Source: Gibbula magus
Taxonomy: Eukaryota > Mollusca > Gastropoda > Trochida > Trochidae
Direction: 5' to 3'
Assembly (NCBI GenBank): GCA_936450465.1
Contig: OW388291.1
Location: 32,340,656-32,404,655 of the forward strand
DNA: 64,000 nt
In this document: piece after piece, positions 12,601 through 22,226 of the stretch
How positions within the stretch are numbered: position 1 is the stretch's first letter
Layout: each line of letters opens with the position of its first letter
The notes under the pieces: generated by a model
Database searches by the model: none
Seen by the model: only the letters and a program-made list of their open reading frames with translations
What the model was told of the DNA's origin: nothing
Translations under genes and position numbers: made by a program

Positions 12601-15600
12601 AAAAATGGTTATGATCTTTGATCTACATGGCATATAGTAATCTTCATATTTTGTCAATCTGATGAAAGACAAGTACGCTTTGATTAACAATTAAAAGAGT
12701 CTGACGTCATATAAACAAATTCCCCATTATTGCATTATGCGTACTGCACAGCAACAAGCATTTCCAGTGAAATAGGCATGTCAATTTTACAAGTTGCCAT
12801 AGCAACTCACGAGAAAATCGTTCTTCTCTTGAACTGTTTTCGTCCTGCTGTCACGATTGTTATGATAACATGTTTCTAAATGTTTTGAGAATATACTAAT
12901 TATTAACATTTTACCTGTTATATAATATTTCTATTCTGAATATATCAGCAAATTAAGACATATATTTTATGTATTTATGTAATAGATAGAGGACGAGTAA
13001 CAGTATATTATCCGGATATAAATGTACTGCTACGAGTTCTCTATCTACAATGTATCTTAGAGCACAGTCAAATGCTTGAGTTGTGAACAAAATGTCTTAA
13101 AATGAATAAATTTCAAATGAATTGTCAATAACTTTCTCGAACACAACATGCAAAACATTTCTCATTTTCATATGCAAATGTTAGGGACATTGACGTCATC
13201 ATCGGTTCTGTGAGCACTTAATTTCTTAAATTGTCTGAGGTGCATGAGGCGTACATTTTATATAAAACGTACGATTCGTGCTACATCATAAGCGTCGTAT
13301 CACAAACATGCATGGAAAGCACGTTTTTATTCAGAAAAATTAAGCGCTGATACATTTCATTGCCTATAAAGACTGAGTGGTTTTTAGAATGGTTTCATCA
13401 TGGACAGTCTAAGGACAATTACACTATTCATTCAGGACAGTTAAGTTTACATTTTTATTCCTTACATTTTAAAATGTGTACTTTAAAAAAATTCAATACT
13501 AATTTTCATGAAATTTGTTTATTGGTTTAAATATTTTCCCGTCATGTTAAGCTGGGGGGGGTTCTGTCGATTCCTCGCCACCAGGTCGCGTGTTCCGAAC
13601 CAGTTTAGCGCAGCCAACTCCCAGTCAGTCAAATAGCATTGGGAACAGACGAAAGGATAGCTGTTTGGAGTTATCTGCCCCTAGCTTCTCGCACCGAAAG
13701 CTTTTGTTTGACGTCTTGTGATTGTTTAACTTGAATTGCGCCAGAACGTGGGAGTCTACGGGCTGTTCTCAGACGGTTTTGCGAGGAAACCTCTGTACGA
13801 TATGAGTTTGTATCCCTGTAGATGCACTATTTTGCAATGTTTATTCCTCGAAAATCGTCGATTTTAATCAGAGTGAGTTGGCATTGTTTGTTGTTTTTGA
13901 TAAAGGTCTGTGAACCAGTTTTATGAGCATGATACCCGAAGGCAACCAGACAAGTGTACACCTATCGGGATATAAATTGTACTCCACGTGACCACAATAC
14001 AATTATATGATTGGACGAAAGCATTTGACTGTGCTCTAAATTCTAATTGATTATACAAATAAAACAAAATACCTAACAAAATATCTATAATCTCTACATA
14101 ATTGAATGAAATGGTAAAAGAATGATCACCAACAATTAAACATATTAATAAATTTGAATACTCTTAAACTTTCACTTTCGTGTGTTAGTTTAAAGTGTAC
14201 GAGTTAGACCACAATGCTTTACGCTTGAAAATTGTAGATTTGATCTTTATGTTAACACTTGAAAACACCTTTTCTAATTTGTACGATGTCTACGCTTATT
14301 ATGGTCGAAATAATCTGCGAAAAATTAAGAGTATATATTTCAATGAGATAGGATTTTTGGAACTTTCCGATATGTCAATCAACATCCTCGATGGTTCTTT
14401 AAAGGGACACCGCATCGAGGATATCATAAAAATCTACCTATGTTGATTAACGTGTCTGCTAACGAATCACAGACCCCAATTCCAGACAATTTGAATGAAT
14501 TAGTAATAAAAACAACTCCACGTAAATAGTAAAGCGAAGCGTAACTCGTTAGCAGACACGCTAATCAGCATAGCCAAATAAATCTGATCTCATTTTAAAC
14601 CTCGACGCAGTGTCCCTTGAAGCAGTTTAGAATTCAAAGCTCCATCTACCGAGGAGACTAGAACAACATGCAATTAGATGTGAATTTTGAAAATAAATTT
14701 TGAATTTTTGTATCGGTTTTATGTCTTCTTGGTGAGTATTTATTTAACCTATCTAACGATGTACATACTTATCCAATTTCAATGTAAGTACACTCAACCG
14801 CAAAAGAAACGTCACTACATTTTCAAAAGTATAAAAACGAACGTTTACCATTTAACTTAAAAAATCACAAAATGTAGAATTTTGATTGGTAGCAGATGAT
14901 ATCGACATAAATAAACTTCTTTGACTAAAATATATTGACGCGTCTTTACTGCAGGACATTCTAAAACAAGCCAAAAAGCCTCCTTTGAAACTCCTATCTT
15001 GTCTTCTGAGTTAAGGAGATTCGACGATTTTTAAAATGTGTGTTTCTAAGAAATTTGAACATGTCATTTTTTAAAATTTCAAAATTAACTAAAGTTGGCT
15101 TCTTTCAGACGTGTTTATCACTCATGGAATGAATTAAATTGTATTTTGTATGTTGGCGTTTCTTTTGCGGTTGGGTGTAGATCGATTTCACATTTCAACT
15201 ACATTTTATTTAATCACTGTTTACATGTTTATTCATGAACACATTGTATTATTATTTTATATTTAAAAACATGTAATTTCTGATTATGACGTTAATATTG
15301 AAGTGGGTAATGTAAAGTACTAGCTTGAAATACCTATGATACCTATCATCTCCGTCAAAGAGTTTAATGCATCAAACCATATATTCATTTTATAGGAAAA
15401 ATATTGACGATTGCAGTCACTGTTGGATTGGCGTATGTTAAAGCAGATCAGAAATATCTGGCGTATGGTTTGATCATTCTTTCCTCATTCTTTGAACCGT
15501 CTGATTTGGTCGCTCTCACCACCATACCTGTCGACTTGGCTCCTAGGTAAGACTCTAACCATCCTGGTGATCAGCTGGTAATAAAAGTAAAACAATTTAT

Positions 15601-17178
15601 TACTCGCCCGTTGTAGATACTGGAGTGTAATATTTATACGGCAATATTAAACTAGTGTAACACCACTGCAAGTAAGACGTCATAATACTGTGCAGTTGTG
15701 ACATCACAATGGTCTCATCGCCATCACAATGATACATGACTCTTGGAAGTTTTATTTTCAACACACTGTCGGCAATTTCGCTTGATAAATTTGGGCAAGT
15801 AATAAACAGAATACTATACTTCCTTCCATATAATACCATTTTAATTAAATTCGTGAATGATTTTGGTATCAAATTCGCTTTCGCTCGTTTTATACAAAAT
15901 CATTAACTCGTTTAATAATTAAATAGAAGGTCGTTTAGTATCATCTATGTGTTTGACAAGAAATGACAAAATCGATGTTACTCGATACTTATTAGATTTA
16001 ACAAATTATTGATATTTCGTAAATTGCAATCGGGATCATTTTATGAACGGAGCTTCCCAGGAAGATTTGCTTCACCACGTCATATCATTGTTACGATGAC
16101 GTCATACGATTGAAAGAGTTATTTCACTGAGTTGAATAACATGTTATTTCACTCAGTGAAAATACAGATTTTATTTTAACAGATATACATATTTTAACAG
16201 ATAGATTTTTACAGCCGTATTTCACAAAATATAATAAATATCGTGTATCCTACAACTGTTTCGTTCAATATTTTAAGTGATTTATTATTTCAGTTATGCA
16301 TATATAATTGGTGCTGGAGGTGAGATATCCAGAGGGACCGGTCTTGCGCTGGGTCCTATTGCGCTGTCCAATGTTATTCCAGATGTAAGTCCTGTTTTTA
16401 AGTATATGCATGACTTAAATGTATTAAACCTTTTTAAATACGCTGAATTTATATTTTTACCCTTAAATAATGTTTTTACAAAAGGGTCATTTTAAAAATG
16501 TAGAGCTCAAAGTTATCGAGGTCCATAGCCTGCAACTTCCCAACTTAGCGTCAATCCTCATTGTCTAATTTAGGCCTTGCTGCAATTCGCCGCTGGTACA
16601 GAATACCTGTAGCTGAAGAGATGCAGCAATACTTAAATTAGCCAGTGATATAAACTGACGCGATACGCATTCCAGGATGACGGCATATATGGTTTATTTG
16701 CTCTGGATACGCACAATGTCTGTTTGATATCTACAACAGTTAAATAAATATTGGAAAACACGCTTAGATAAGAGATGAACAAATAAATGAAAAGAAAACA
16801 AAAGTTGCGCTTAATGCATTTTTCCCAAAGGCAAATGGACCTAAGACATTTCGATATTTCCTTCAGTAAGCTGTTCGACCATTAGTCCGCAATTGTAAAG
16901 AAATCTCTTGACATACTATACGTAAAGACTGAAACTAATGCAGCATTTTATTTCATGTTCTTTAGAGAACAGAGGAACAATGGAAAAATCTGTTCCTAAT
17001 TGCATCGGCTCTGATGGCAGGAACATGCATATTCTTTAACATCTTCGGAGATGCCGAGGTTCAGCCATGGGCAGTGTCAAAACAGGAGCTCAAAATTGAA
17101 GTTCAGACTGTAACTAAACGACTTGAAGATGCAAATCGAAATGCATACAACCAGGAAACGGAAGTCTCAAAGTTGTGA
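3372..17178 (+). CDS. SLC17-type anion transporter, copy A (exons 3-11; 5' exons outside window)
   Basis: Spliced gene of the SLC17 branch of the major facilitator superfamily (sialin, vesicular glutamate/nucleotide and Na-phosphate transporters), multi-pass proteins that move organic anions across plasma or vesicle membranes. Exons: 3372-3605, 7190-7277, 8037-8132, 9064-9194, 10696-10845, 12400-12526, 15396-15546, 16294-16384, 16966-17178; all introns GT-AG and all phases consistent, ending in TGA. Family marks are FDWDSQTQGVLLSTSFYG before TM2, the RRFGAK loop after TM2, PWRPML before TM7, and a C-terminal FNIFGDAEVQPWA like the family's usual tail. With the two first exons inferred from copy B the protein would be 515 residues, normal for the family. 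No frameshift or stop is seen, so it looks functional. Substrate cannot be read from sequence. Confidence 0.88.
3606..4830 (+). other. Intron 3 (first part), copy A
   Basis: AT-rich intron, alignable with 55700-57590 in copy B except for an extra segment of roughly 600 bp there. A 72-codon open frame at 4314-4532 has a counterpart in B but no recognisable domain; I regard it as intron. Confidence 0.6.
4831..5037. repeat. 43-bp tandem repeat, about 4.7 units
   Basis: Units of 43 bp, each with GCGCAAACGTCGTCTG and GCAAATGACAAGCCGATCC parts; the last unit is a shortened duplication. All three minus-strand frames read open, only because of the repetition. Copy B has little more than one unit at 57590-57670. 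Confidence 0.88.
5038..5643 (+). other. Intron 3 (continued), copy A
   Basis: Nothing gene-like; aligns with 57670-58175 in copy B. Confidence 0.55.
5644..6832 (-). mobile_element. Truncated Tc1-like transposon, copy A only
   Basis: Imperfect terminal inverted repeats of about 30 bp: left TATACACTCACGGGCAAAAT, right end the complement of TATAAACACAGGGGCAAAAG, both followed by an ACTATACCAA core. TA target duplication. The transposase relic inside runs on the minus strand. Copy B lacks the whole element: its sequence goes from 'cagtatat' straight to 'ctccgaaatacttt' near 58175. Confidence 0.85.
5840..6592 (-). pseudogene. Tc1-like transposase, internally deleted
   Basis: The minus-strand frame 6592-6170 (140 codons) has a helix-turn-helix DNA-binding part ending in a basic linker RPRRGRPRV, then a second DNA-binding part. 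After a frame break, 6125-5860 gives LFTDEMRF, holding the first catalytic Asp, and a basic GRVRVYRPRGER stretch. It then passes to a Tc1-like segment lacking the second Asp and the Glu of the DD34E triad. The element cannot make a working enzyme; about 400 bp of the catalytic domain have been lost compared with a normal element of about 1.6 kb. Confidence 0.78.
6857..7157. mobile_element. TTAA-flanked MITE, copy A only
   Basis: Inverted ends AGGGGCAGTAGCACGTTTTT / AAAAACGTGCTACTGCCCCT, about 300 bp, no ORF. The left flank TTGA and right flank TTAA are a target duplication. Copy B has a single uninterrupted 'actttaagaatg', the empty site, so the TTAA duplication is supported. TTAA targets are typical of the piggyBac superfamily; the family assignment is inference. 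Confidence 0.88.
7190..7277 (+). CDS. SLC17-type transporter A, exon 4
   Basis: 88 nt, phase 0 to 1. Acceptor ataaacag, donor gtgaga. Encodes GFVNPSTQDLWVPWFPRNEI and then SQVVAMAFAG. This matches the family's TM4-loop region, where many members read '...W.PP.ERSR', here W.P.FPRNEIS. Only about 30 bp separate it from the TTAA MITE upstream. Confidence 0.88.
7477..7827. mobile_element. TTAA-flanked MITE in intron 4 (copy A)
   Basis: Same family as 6857-7157: inverted ends beginning AGAGGCAGTAGCACG and ending CGTGCTACTGCTCCT, flanked by TTAA on both sides. The matching element in copy B (58509-58858) sits in the same place, so this insertion predates the gene duplication. Confidence 0.9.
8037..8132 (+). 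CDS. SLC17-type transporter A, exon 5
   Basis: 96 nt, phase 1 to 1. Acceptor ctattacag, donor gtgagt. Encodes GYHTASIVTFAISGALCTIS and then LDNGWPFIFYFFG, covering TM5 and the start of TM6. The end is typical of SLC17 proteins, which have a 'GW..VFY.FG' motif here. Confidence 0.9.
8219..8345. repeat. Hairpin element, intron 5
   Basis: Near-palindrome of about 125 bp: an ACCATGTTTATCTC...GAGGTAGAAAAGT arm, a GGCGCAGCC-type centre, then ACTTTTCTACCTCACGAG. Same family as the hairpin at 10243-10380. Copy B lacks the corresponding sequence. Confidence 0.8.
8421..8986. mobile_element. Tc1/mariner-like MITE, intron 5 (copy A)
   Basis: Inverted ends TATACTCACGTG...AGAAACG and its complement near 8960-8986, with TA flanks. 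No transposase frame remains. The orthologous element in copy B spans 59378-60412 and has a further insertion inside. Confidence 0.75.
9064..9194 (+). CDS. SLC17-type transporter A, exon 6
   Basis: 131 nt, phase 1 to 0. Acceptor tttattcag, donor gtttgt. Encodes GIYAALSVVLCQFTIYNTPE and on to a charged cytosolic segment ending SALLTSK, i.e. TM6 and the long central loop of the fold. Confidence 0.88.
9375..9909. mobile_element. Tc1/mariner-like MITE, intron 6 (copy A)
   Basis: Ends TACACTCACGGGCAAAGGAA and, at the right, the complement of TACACTCGCGGACAAAAGAA; about 535 bp, no ORF. The same element lies at 60791-61328 in copy B, so it predates the duplication. Confidence 0.82.
9975..10400. mobile_element. 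Composite palindromic insertion, copy A only
   Basis: Absent from copy B, where intron 6 passes directly from 'tataatttcct' to 'aaaaagtttcgg'. It contains the short palindrome ATCAGTCACTAGTGACTGAT (10058-10077), several TGACGTCA-like sites at 10090-10140, and a hairpin at 10243-10380 of the same family as 8219-8345. Confidence 0.72.
10696..10845 (+). CDS. SLC17-type transporter A, exon 7
   Basis: 150 nt, phase 0 to 0. Acceptor ttatatatag, donor gtatag. Encodes KEAIPWRPMLLSRGVWCYLI, TM7 and the FPYEQ loop. 'PWR.ML' followed by a hydrophobic segment is the usual SLC17 arrangement after the central loop. Confidence 0.9.
10846..11409 (+). other. Intron 7 (first part), copy A
   Basis: AT-rich; aligns with copy B from 61831, where B has about 190 extra bases near 62195-62390. 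No gene seen. Confidence 0.55.
11410..11645. repeat. Dispersed repeat with 'gacgcctgtct' motifs
   Basis: Contains several GACGCCTGTCT-type motifs and a 'tctacaatcgctgtctt' core. Related sequence occurs at 62600-62830 (duplicated intron) and, independently, at 40090-40270 outside the duplication, so it is an interspersed element. Confidence 0.65.
11646..12399 (+). other. Intron 7 (end), copy A
   Basis: Intron sequence conserved in copy B (62830-63594); ends in a plain acceptor 'caatcttacag'. No gene seen. Confidence 0.55.
12400..12526 (+). CDS. SLC17-type transporter A, exon 8
   Basis: 127 nt, phase 0 to 1. Donor gtaagc. Encodes NGLLLSITFLCKFIFVFVWS and on to the basic loop MLRKRMTTTVLN, i.e. 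TM8. 'NGLL...P/F' right after the exon junction is a strong SLC17 landmark. Confidence 0.9.
12527..13056 (+). other. Intron 8 (first part), copy A
   Basis: Intron; the visible duplication with copy B continues to about 12,785, where B meets the window edge. No gene seen. Confidence 0.5.
13057..14039. mobile_element. Possible DNA transposon with 21-bp inverted ends
   Basis: Perfect inverted ends TTAGAGCACAGTCAAATGCT(T) at 13057-13077 and its complement at 14019-14039. The interior of about 940 bp holds a GC-richer patch (13545-13760) but no recognised transposase. Target duplication not clear, so superfamily is left open. Confidence 0.55.
14402..14618. mobile_element. Imperfect foldback element
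   Basis: Left arm AAGGGACACCGCATCGAGG with AACGTGTCTGCTAACGA, answered at the right by TCGTTAGCAGACACGCTAAT and CCTCGACGCAGTGTCCCTT. About 217 bp; arms about 65-80 bp. Confidence 0.72.
14789..15179. mobile_element. Tc1/mariner-like MITE
   Basis: Ends TACACTCAACCGCAAAAGAA and the complement of TACACCCAACCGCAAAAGAA, TA at both sides, about 390 bp, no ORF. Confidence 0.82.
15396..15546 (+). CDS. SLC17-type transporter A, exon 9
   Basis: 151 nt, phase 1 to 2. Acceptor ttttatag, donor gtaaga. Encodes KILTIAVTVGLAYVKADQKY, then a hydrophobic segment and TTIPVDLAPR. The 'DLAP' motif is the family's conserved segment between TM9 and TM11 ('HLDIAP' in most members). Confidence 0.9.
15597..15900 (-). 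repeat. Dispersed repeat shared with 39590-39910
   Basis: On the minus strand both copies give similar peptide-like strings (LYGRKYSI versus LQGRKLSI), and both contain a 'gcagttgtgacatcac' stretch. An old interspersed element with a decayed frame; I cannot name the family. Confidence 0.5.
15901..16293 (+). other. Intron 9 (end), copy A
   Basis: Holds a short inverted repeat, TTATTTCACTGAGTTGAATA with TTATTTCACTCAGTGAA, at 16118-16162, and TGACGTCAT at 16098-16106. No gene seen. Confidence 0.5.
16294..16384 (+). CDS. SLC17-type transporter A, exon 10
   Basis: 91 nt, phase 2 to 0. Acceptor ttatttcag, donor gtaagt. Encodes YAYIIGAGGEISRGTGLALG and PIALSNVIPD, covering TM11. Family members read 'YAG...G..NT.G...G..GP'; the glycine pattern is kept, the Asn-Thr pair is not. 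Confidence 0.87.
16385..16965 (+). other. Intron 10, copy A
   Basis: I see no repeat or gene in this intron. Confidence 0.5.
16966..17178 (+). CDS. SLC17-type transporter A, exon 11 (last), with stop
   Basis: 213 nt from acceptor tgttctttag to TGA. Encodes RTEEQWKNLFLIASALMAGT (the family's 'W...F...' start of TM12), then FNIFGDAEVQPWA and a hydrophilic tail of about 33 residues ending EVSKL. No AATAAA is seen within about 1.1 kb downstream; the first is at 18367-18372. Confidence 0.9.
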   Translation, partial: RTEEQWKNLFLIASALMAGTCIFFNIFGDAEVQPWAVSKQELKIEVQTVTKRLEDANRNAYNQETEVSKL

Positions 17179-18341
17179 ACCCGCATCTTTACTCTTTGTT
17201 CACAGGCTTCATTTTTAATCCCAGGGTGAAACCAAAGGGGGTAATTGTCATGGCGCAGCCCGACTGTCCGTCCGTCCGTCCGTCCTGACAACGGTACTTG
17301 TGTTATGAAGTCAAATCCTCCCACAGATTTTGATAAATCTTTCTGAAACTTTACGCATGATTTGGATATACATCGGTAATAAGCATGTGCTTTTTGGGAC
17401 TAATATTTCAACTTTCCGATTTTAGACTTGACAGTTACTTTTAATTTTCAGCATCTGAAAAGTTATGTTTCCAATGTCACACATTGGAGTTCTAATCTTT
17501 GACCTTGTAAACTTGACCTTGATGTAGGATCCATTTTGTGAGAAACTTAACCATGGCCATATTTTGTGATTGATTGATGACAGGCCTTCGATATTTGACA
17601 TGGTTATTTATTTTTAATAGGTCGTTAAATTGTCCTTTGTAAACTGCTTATTTGGAGGATAAGGAACCCGGGGCTCTTGTGCTCTCAGAGCACTCTTATC
17701 CAGTACCTTACTGCAGTTTAAGGTCTGTTCCTTCTTCAATTCAATTCTGTCCGCGATTTAGAAATGTCTCCTCTCTAAACTGTTTTGTGGCTAATGAAGA
17801 TATTTTCTTTCAATTTGTCATATTCTCATAGCTTATCATTCTTATCATAATATCTACAACACCCATTTAAAATTGTTCTCAATTCATTCACATTCACAAC
17901 AATTCATTGTCATTTTATAAACATTATACCATAGTTCATGCGTCTGCACCTTAGACAACCATTGTGTTCATCATCCAATCATCCTTCTTGTTAATCCTTT
18001 AATTAGTCGTTAAACATAGTAAAATCATTGTTATGTTTCTACTTTGCTTGGCTTTCCCTTGGCTCCTGTCCGCGTGGTAATAACATGGCAGAAATATAAC
18101 ATTGTTCCATTTGGGATAACACAACATTCAGTAGTACACATTCTGGTAGTCGTGTGGTAAGCTCTTGCCTTACTCTGAGTGTGTGGGTTTTCCCCCTTTT
18201 AAATTAGAATCTATCATATATCAGATTACATTGTACATAACAGTTTATAGTTTGTACCTCTGTTCTACTGCACTGCTTTGTCCAGTGTTTCACCGTGCAG
18301 TTCCCACCCAAGTGTGATGTACCACGGCGGGTCATGTAGTT
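17179..18341 (+). other. 3' flank of copy A; molluscan-type repeats
   Basis: Probable 3' UTR followed by repeat-like text: a (TCCG)n run at about 17266-17285 and stretches with 'tgaccttg' and 'aacttgacctt' near 17500, similar in style to the tandem block at 28034-28340. No gene seen. Confidence 0.5.
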
Positions 18342-18638
18342 TCACATGTAGGTACTCTGTTGACGTAATAAACCATCATTGATACACACCCTAATCTTTT
18401 TCTTCACCTCCTCATCTGTTAAAACAACTCCTCGTGGTTTTGGAACACGACCAGTGCCCATAAGTGTATGAGTTAACCTCCCAAATGTTATACCAGCCTG
18501 ACCATAAGCCATTTCATTCTGCATTATGGCAATTCTGCGTTTTAGCTTTTTGGAGGGTAACAGTGTGTGATGTGTGTGATGTATCACTAAATCCCAATGT
18601 TCTTCACAACCTCTCTGGTTGACTTCGCCAATAAGCAA
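18342..18638 (-). CDS. Unassigned 98-codon ORF
   Basis: Minus-strand open frame with a composition that looks coding: a basic KKLKRRIAIMQNEMAYGQAG stretch and a GRVPKPRGVVLTDEEVKKKI stretch that reads like a folded domain. No acceptor or donor was identified and no neighbour explains it. It may be an exon of an unknown gene or part of a transposon; I do not recognise the family. Confidence 0.25.
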   Translation of the reverse strand: MLIGEVNQRGCEEHWDLVIHHTHHTLLPSKKLKRRIAIMQNEMAYGQAGITFGRLTHTLMGTGRVPKPRGVVLTDEEVKKKIRVCINDGLLRQQSTYM

Positions 18639-18913
18639 TGCCTTTCAATAGCCGTTTATTTCCGGTTATTTCGCTTCATGAATGTATAAAGGAATGAATT
18701 AAATATAATTAAATATTTCCCCTGCTAATAATGCGAAGCACACAACGAAAACGATAAAGTTCAAACTTTGATGTAAGGACTTGAATATGAAGCAAATAAT
18801 CATGTTTGTAACACATCGATGCGGTTCAACTTAAATAATTTAAGAAGAGTATTCATGTCCCTCAATGCTGCTGTTCTTGGTGTTTCTGAATGTAATACCG
18901 TTTCTGTCAAATG

Positions 18914-19595
18914 TATACTGAACAGCAAAAGAAACGCTAGTCCACTGTAACAATTTCGTAATTACTGATTACGCTGTATTGAGCAAATTTATAATATCAG
19001 AGCATTCAAATTCTGTTGACATGATGTTAATAACGTGTTGAACAACATGCAGACATAACGAAAGTCAGTACTGGTGTACAACTTCTGCATAGCATTATCT
19101 TGTGCCAGAGTCATTCAAACAGCCACATTCCTGTTCAGATGAAGAAGTGCTTTTCAATGCAAACACTCCCATGAAGTTCTTTCATGCAAAACCCCGTGTT
19201 TGCTGATGTTGATTTGACGTTATGACGTCATTTTGAATTTCATTCAGAATGGTTCTATGGGTCTCATGTTGGTTTAAAAAAAAATTGAAGCAAGCATTCA
19301 CTTCTTAAACATTGTGGCTTGATTCACACTTTGGGGTCCTTTTGACAGAGCAAGTCTCGGATTAAAGCTCGAGTAATTTGAATTTTACCAGGCTCATGCA
19401 TATCATGTTGCCATAACAACATGTGACGTGCATTTTCGCGAACTGATACCATTTGACTTTGCAATGGTAGCCATCTGTACTTTACAGTACCAATAGCTCA
19501 AAATGTCCCTGACATTTACTAATTACAAACCATGGGCTGATATGCAAACATAAACTATAATCATTAAAACTCGCGTTTCTTTTGCTGTTCAGTAT
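18914..19595. mobile_element. Tc1/mariner-like MITE
   Basis: Perfect inverted ends TATACTGAACAGCAAAAGAA(ACGC) at 18914 and their complement ending at 19595; about 680 bp, no ORF. Confidence 0.85.
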
Positions 19596-20249
19596 ATAAT
19601 GAAATTACTTACCTATTGGACTAAACTGATCTTAATGGATAATAGTCGACTTCCAAAGCATTCGTACATCATGCTATATGGACAGAACAGTGTAAACCGT
19701 ATATCGTGGGTGTCAGATGATAAGGTTATGTTTTTTAAATATGGATTTTGATATACACATAGCCAAAAAAGTGTTGCACCCCCTATATTAATTTATACCT
19801 AAAATGTGAGGATAAATGTCTTGAAATAAACACTGAAGTCGTAAAGATAGATTTAGAGGTGTCATTCTATCAATACAGACCGAATATCGTCAGTAAGCAA
19901 CATTGTTCAAATTTGTCTTTGTCCAAACAATCTGATTTGAAATTTCATACCGTTTTAACCAGTGACTTTTTGTTAAAAGTAAGTTACTAAAGGTTCATCA
20001 GTTCACTTGAAAGAAAATAGCATTACTCACATTATAACAACTAATACTGACTTTCAAATTTCAGTATAACAATTCTTTATGGAGTTTATGAATGCAAAAA
20101 TCTCAAACGTTTGAAACGTTATCTGAATGAAATTTGTTTTGTTAAATTGGTAGATAATGCTTCTGTCATATCACACAGTTGATACATTATTATCAGAAAA
20201 CTTTTACTGGTGAAGCACTTTGGGTGAAGCACTTTCGTTGCTATATATA
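19596..20249 (+). other. Intergenic; one lone Tc1-like end
   Basis: A single sequence at 19752, ATACACATAGCCAAAAAAGT followed by GTTGCACCCCCTA, resembles the end of a Tc1 element, but no partner was found. Otherwise nothing seen. Confidence 0.4.
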
Positions 20250-20780
20250 CATGGGCCATGCAAGATTTCGGAAACAAATCAATACTTTTATCAGAAACAA
20301 AGCAACGTATTATTGACGTAGATATTCAACAATGGCAAGTTGATGTACAAATGTTACAAACAACTCTAAATTGTAATTCCTATTCTACTTACAAATCTGT
20401 TTTAAATGTCGAACAATATTTCACCAGTGTCAAATTCAAAATATACAGACAAGCTCTATCACGATTTAAAGGCGACTGCCATAACCTAATGATTGAGGAA
20501 GAAATGGAATAGATGAAGAAATGAGATTGTGTTCATACTCTTGCCGCTACGGAATAGATGAAGATGAAAACGATTATCACTTTCTGCTCGTTTGCAAAGC
20601 CTTTTCCAAACTATGAGATTCTTATATCCAACCTATTTACTATAACTATCCTACTGTTCAAACATGGGTTAATTTAACCAATTCCATATGTCCTCAAATA
20701 TTTCTAAATTTAAGCAAATACATATGTTTCGCTTTTTACCTCTCTCCGTCGAACCATTAATAACTGCTTTAATTTACTTT
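20250..20780 (+). pseudogene. LINE (non-LTR retrotransposon) 3' fragment
   Basis: The frame at 20258-20512, then after a break 20521-20740, resembles the C-terminal part of a LINE polymerase. A helix-rich segment (KFKIYRQALSRFKGDCHNL) is followed by a Cys/His region ending NDYHFLLVCKAFSKL, matching the arrangement 'YHFCLRCPYFAKL' in the LINE at 47204-48205. An early stop (after FSKL) and frameshift show it is dead. Confidence 0.6.
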
Positions 20781-21756
20781 TTTGTAGATGGTTTACTTCT
20801 CTTAATATTTGTTTATGTGTTCATGTAAAATATAATGTGTTGATATTGTAAATGTATGCACTTTGGGTCTGTGACTTTGACTTGAATAAACATTGTACAC
20901 AACATGTCAGCTTTTTAGAGCTTTTCGTACCTGAGAATAAGAAGAAAATATTCTTTAAGCCCATCTTTGAAGTCAAAGGGTCACCAAATCTACAATTTAA
21001 AATTACCATTGACCAAGGAGTCTTTACATAAAATATCAGCTCTCCAGAGTCACTGGTTCTGAAGAAGAGGTCGAAAAGGTGTTTATGGACGCTGGACGCC
21101 ATGTCATGCGCCCAGATGAGCTAAGATAGAACATTGACCATAGACCATTCGTTATCTTGTCAAACATTGTTTACTAATGAGCTTGTTCCCTGTAAAAAAA
21201 CCTACACTTTCTAGCAATGTCAATACAGCTCTCGCAGTGCCAACACCGGGGCGAAAATCTACACTGACACTTGTGCGGCAATCTTTCAAAATGTGTTAAA
21301 GTTGCCCCGGCACTTTGAAGAATCGCGTGTGCTTTCACCTTTACTTAGTGAATTGGGAGTATCGTGCTAACATTAAAGCCACTAGACATAACTTCATAAC
21401 AATCAAATTACTATAGCTTTAAAACTACCAAATTAAAATAGCCAGCATACCGTGTATTTTCTACCATAACCTAAGTCAAAAGATCAATTAACAATAGGGT
21501 TGATTTTTATTGAGTTTAATTCAAAAAATAATTATCGAGAGAATTATCATGCATAATGTTCTGATTAGAGTTATTTCAGAAATTGTACACATGAGATAAG
21601 ACTTTAAGAATGATCAATGGCACTGTACATTAAACCAGGTCTATGTTACTAAAACATAATAAATAATAAAAGAAAATCTGGATGACAATTTCTTTCTTGT
21701 GTGAATAGAAACGTTTCTTTGTATATTCTTACTCATTCATCAGGTGGATTATATGA

Positions 21757-21758
<2 letters not shown>
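20781..21758 (+). other. Intergenic, nothing seen
   Basis: AT-rich sequence with no gene or clear repeat. Confidence 0.4.
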
Positions 21759-21843
<85 letters not shown>

Positions 21844-21875
21844 CATATATATAAGCATATATATATAAGCATATA
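21759..21875. repeat. (AT)n microsatellite
   Basis: About 80 bp of pure AT dinucleotides followed by interrupted TATATAAGCA units. The two open frames across it on the minus strand (poly Tyr-Ile) are artefacts. Confidence 0.97.
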
Positions 21876-22226
21876 TCCCGAAGCGTCGTGTATCTTCACA
21901 ATCAAAAACAATTATCCTGAACATTTCTCTCAGTATTTCACTTAATATCTTCATGTCGGTGAGAGTACGAAAAAGACTTGTACAACATCTAAAGCTTCCA
22001 CACGGGACATTGCATTTATTCAGGTTTAGAAAAAGTAGTAATCATCTAAACCGCTTTTCAGATGCATTTCACAGGTATAACCTCTGTATGATGATAACCA
22101 TGCTGTCTCCAACCAGTATAATGTATAAAGTTAGGAACCTACAGGATATCAAAGAAAGAAGCATGGCATAACGATATCATTTCTGTTTCTTCCCATAAAC
22201 CTTACATTACAGACAGTGCTCCAGCA
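21876..22226 (+). other. Intergenic, nothing certain
   Basis: The frame at 21953-22171 has no recognisable domain. This may include the 3' region of the minus-strand ORF at 22227-22487. Confidence 0.35.

Noticed and set aside
21729..21954. Tyr-Ile repeat frames
   Set aside because: Translation of an (AT)n microsatellite.
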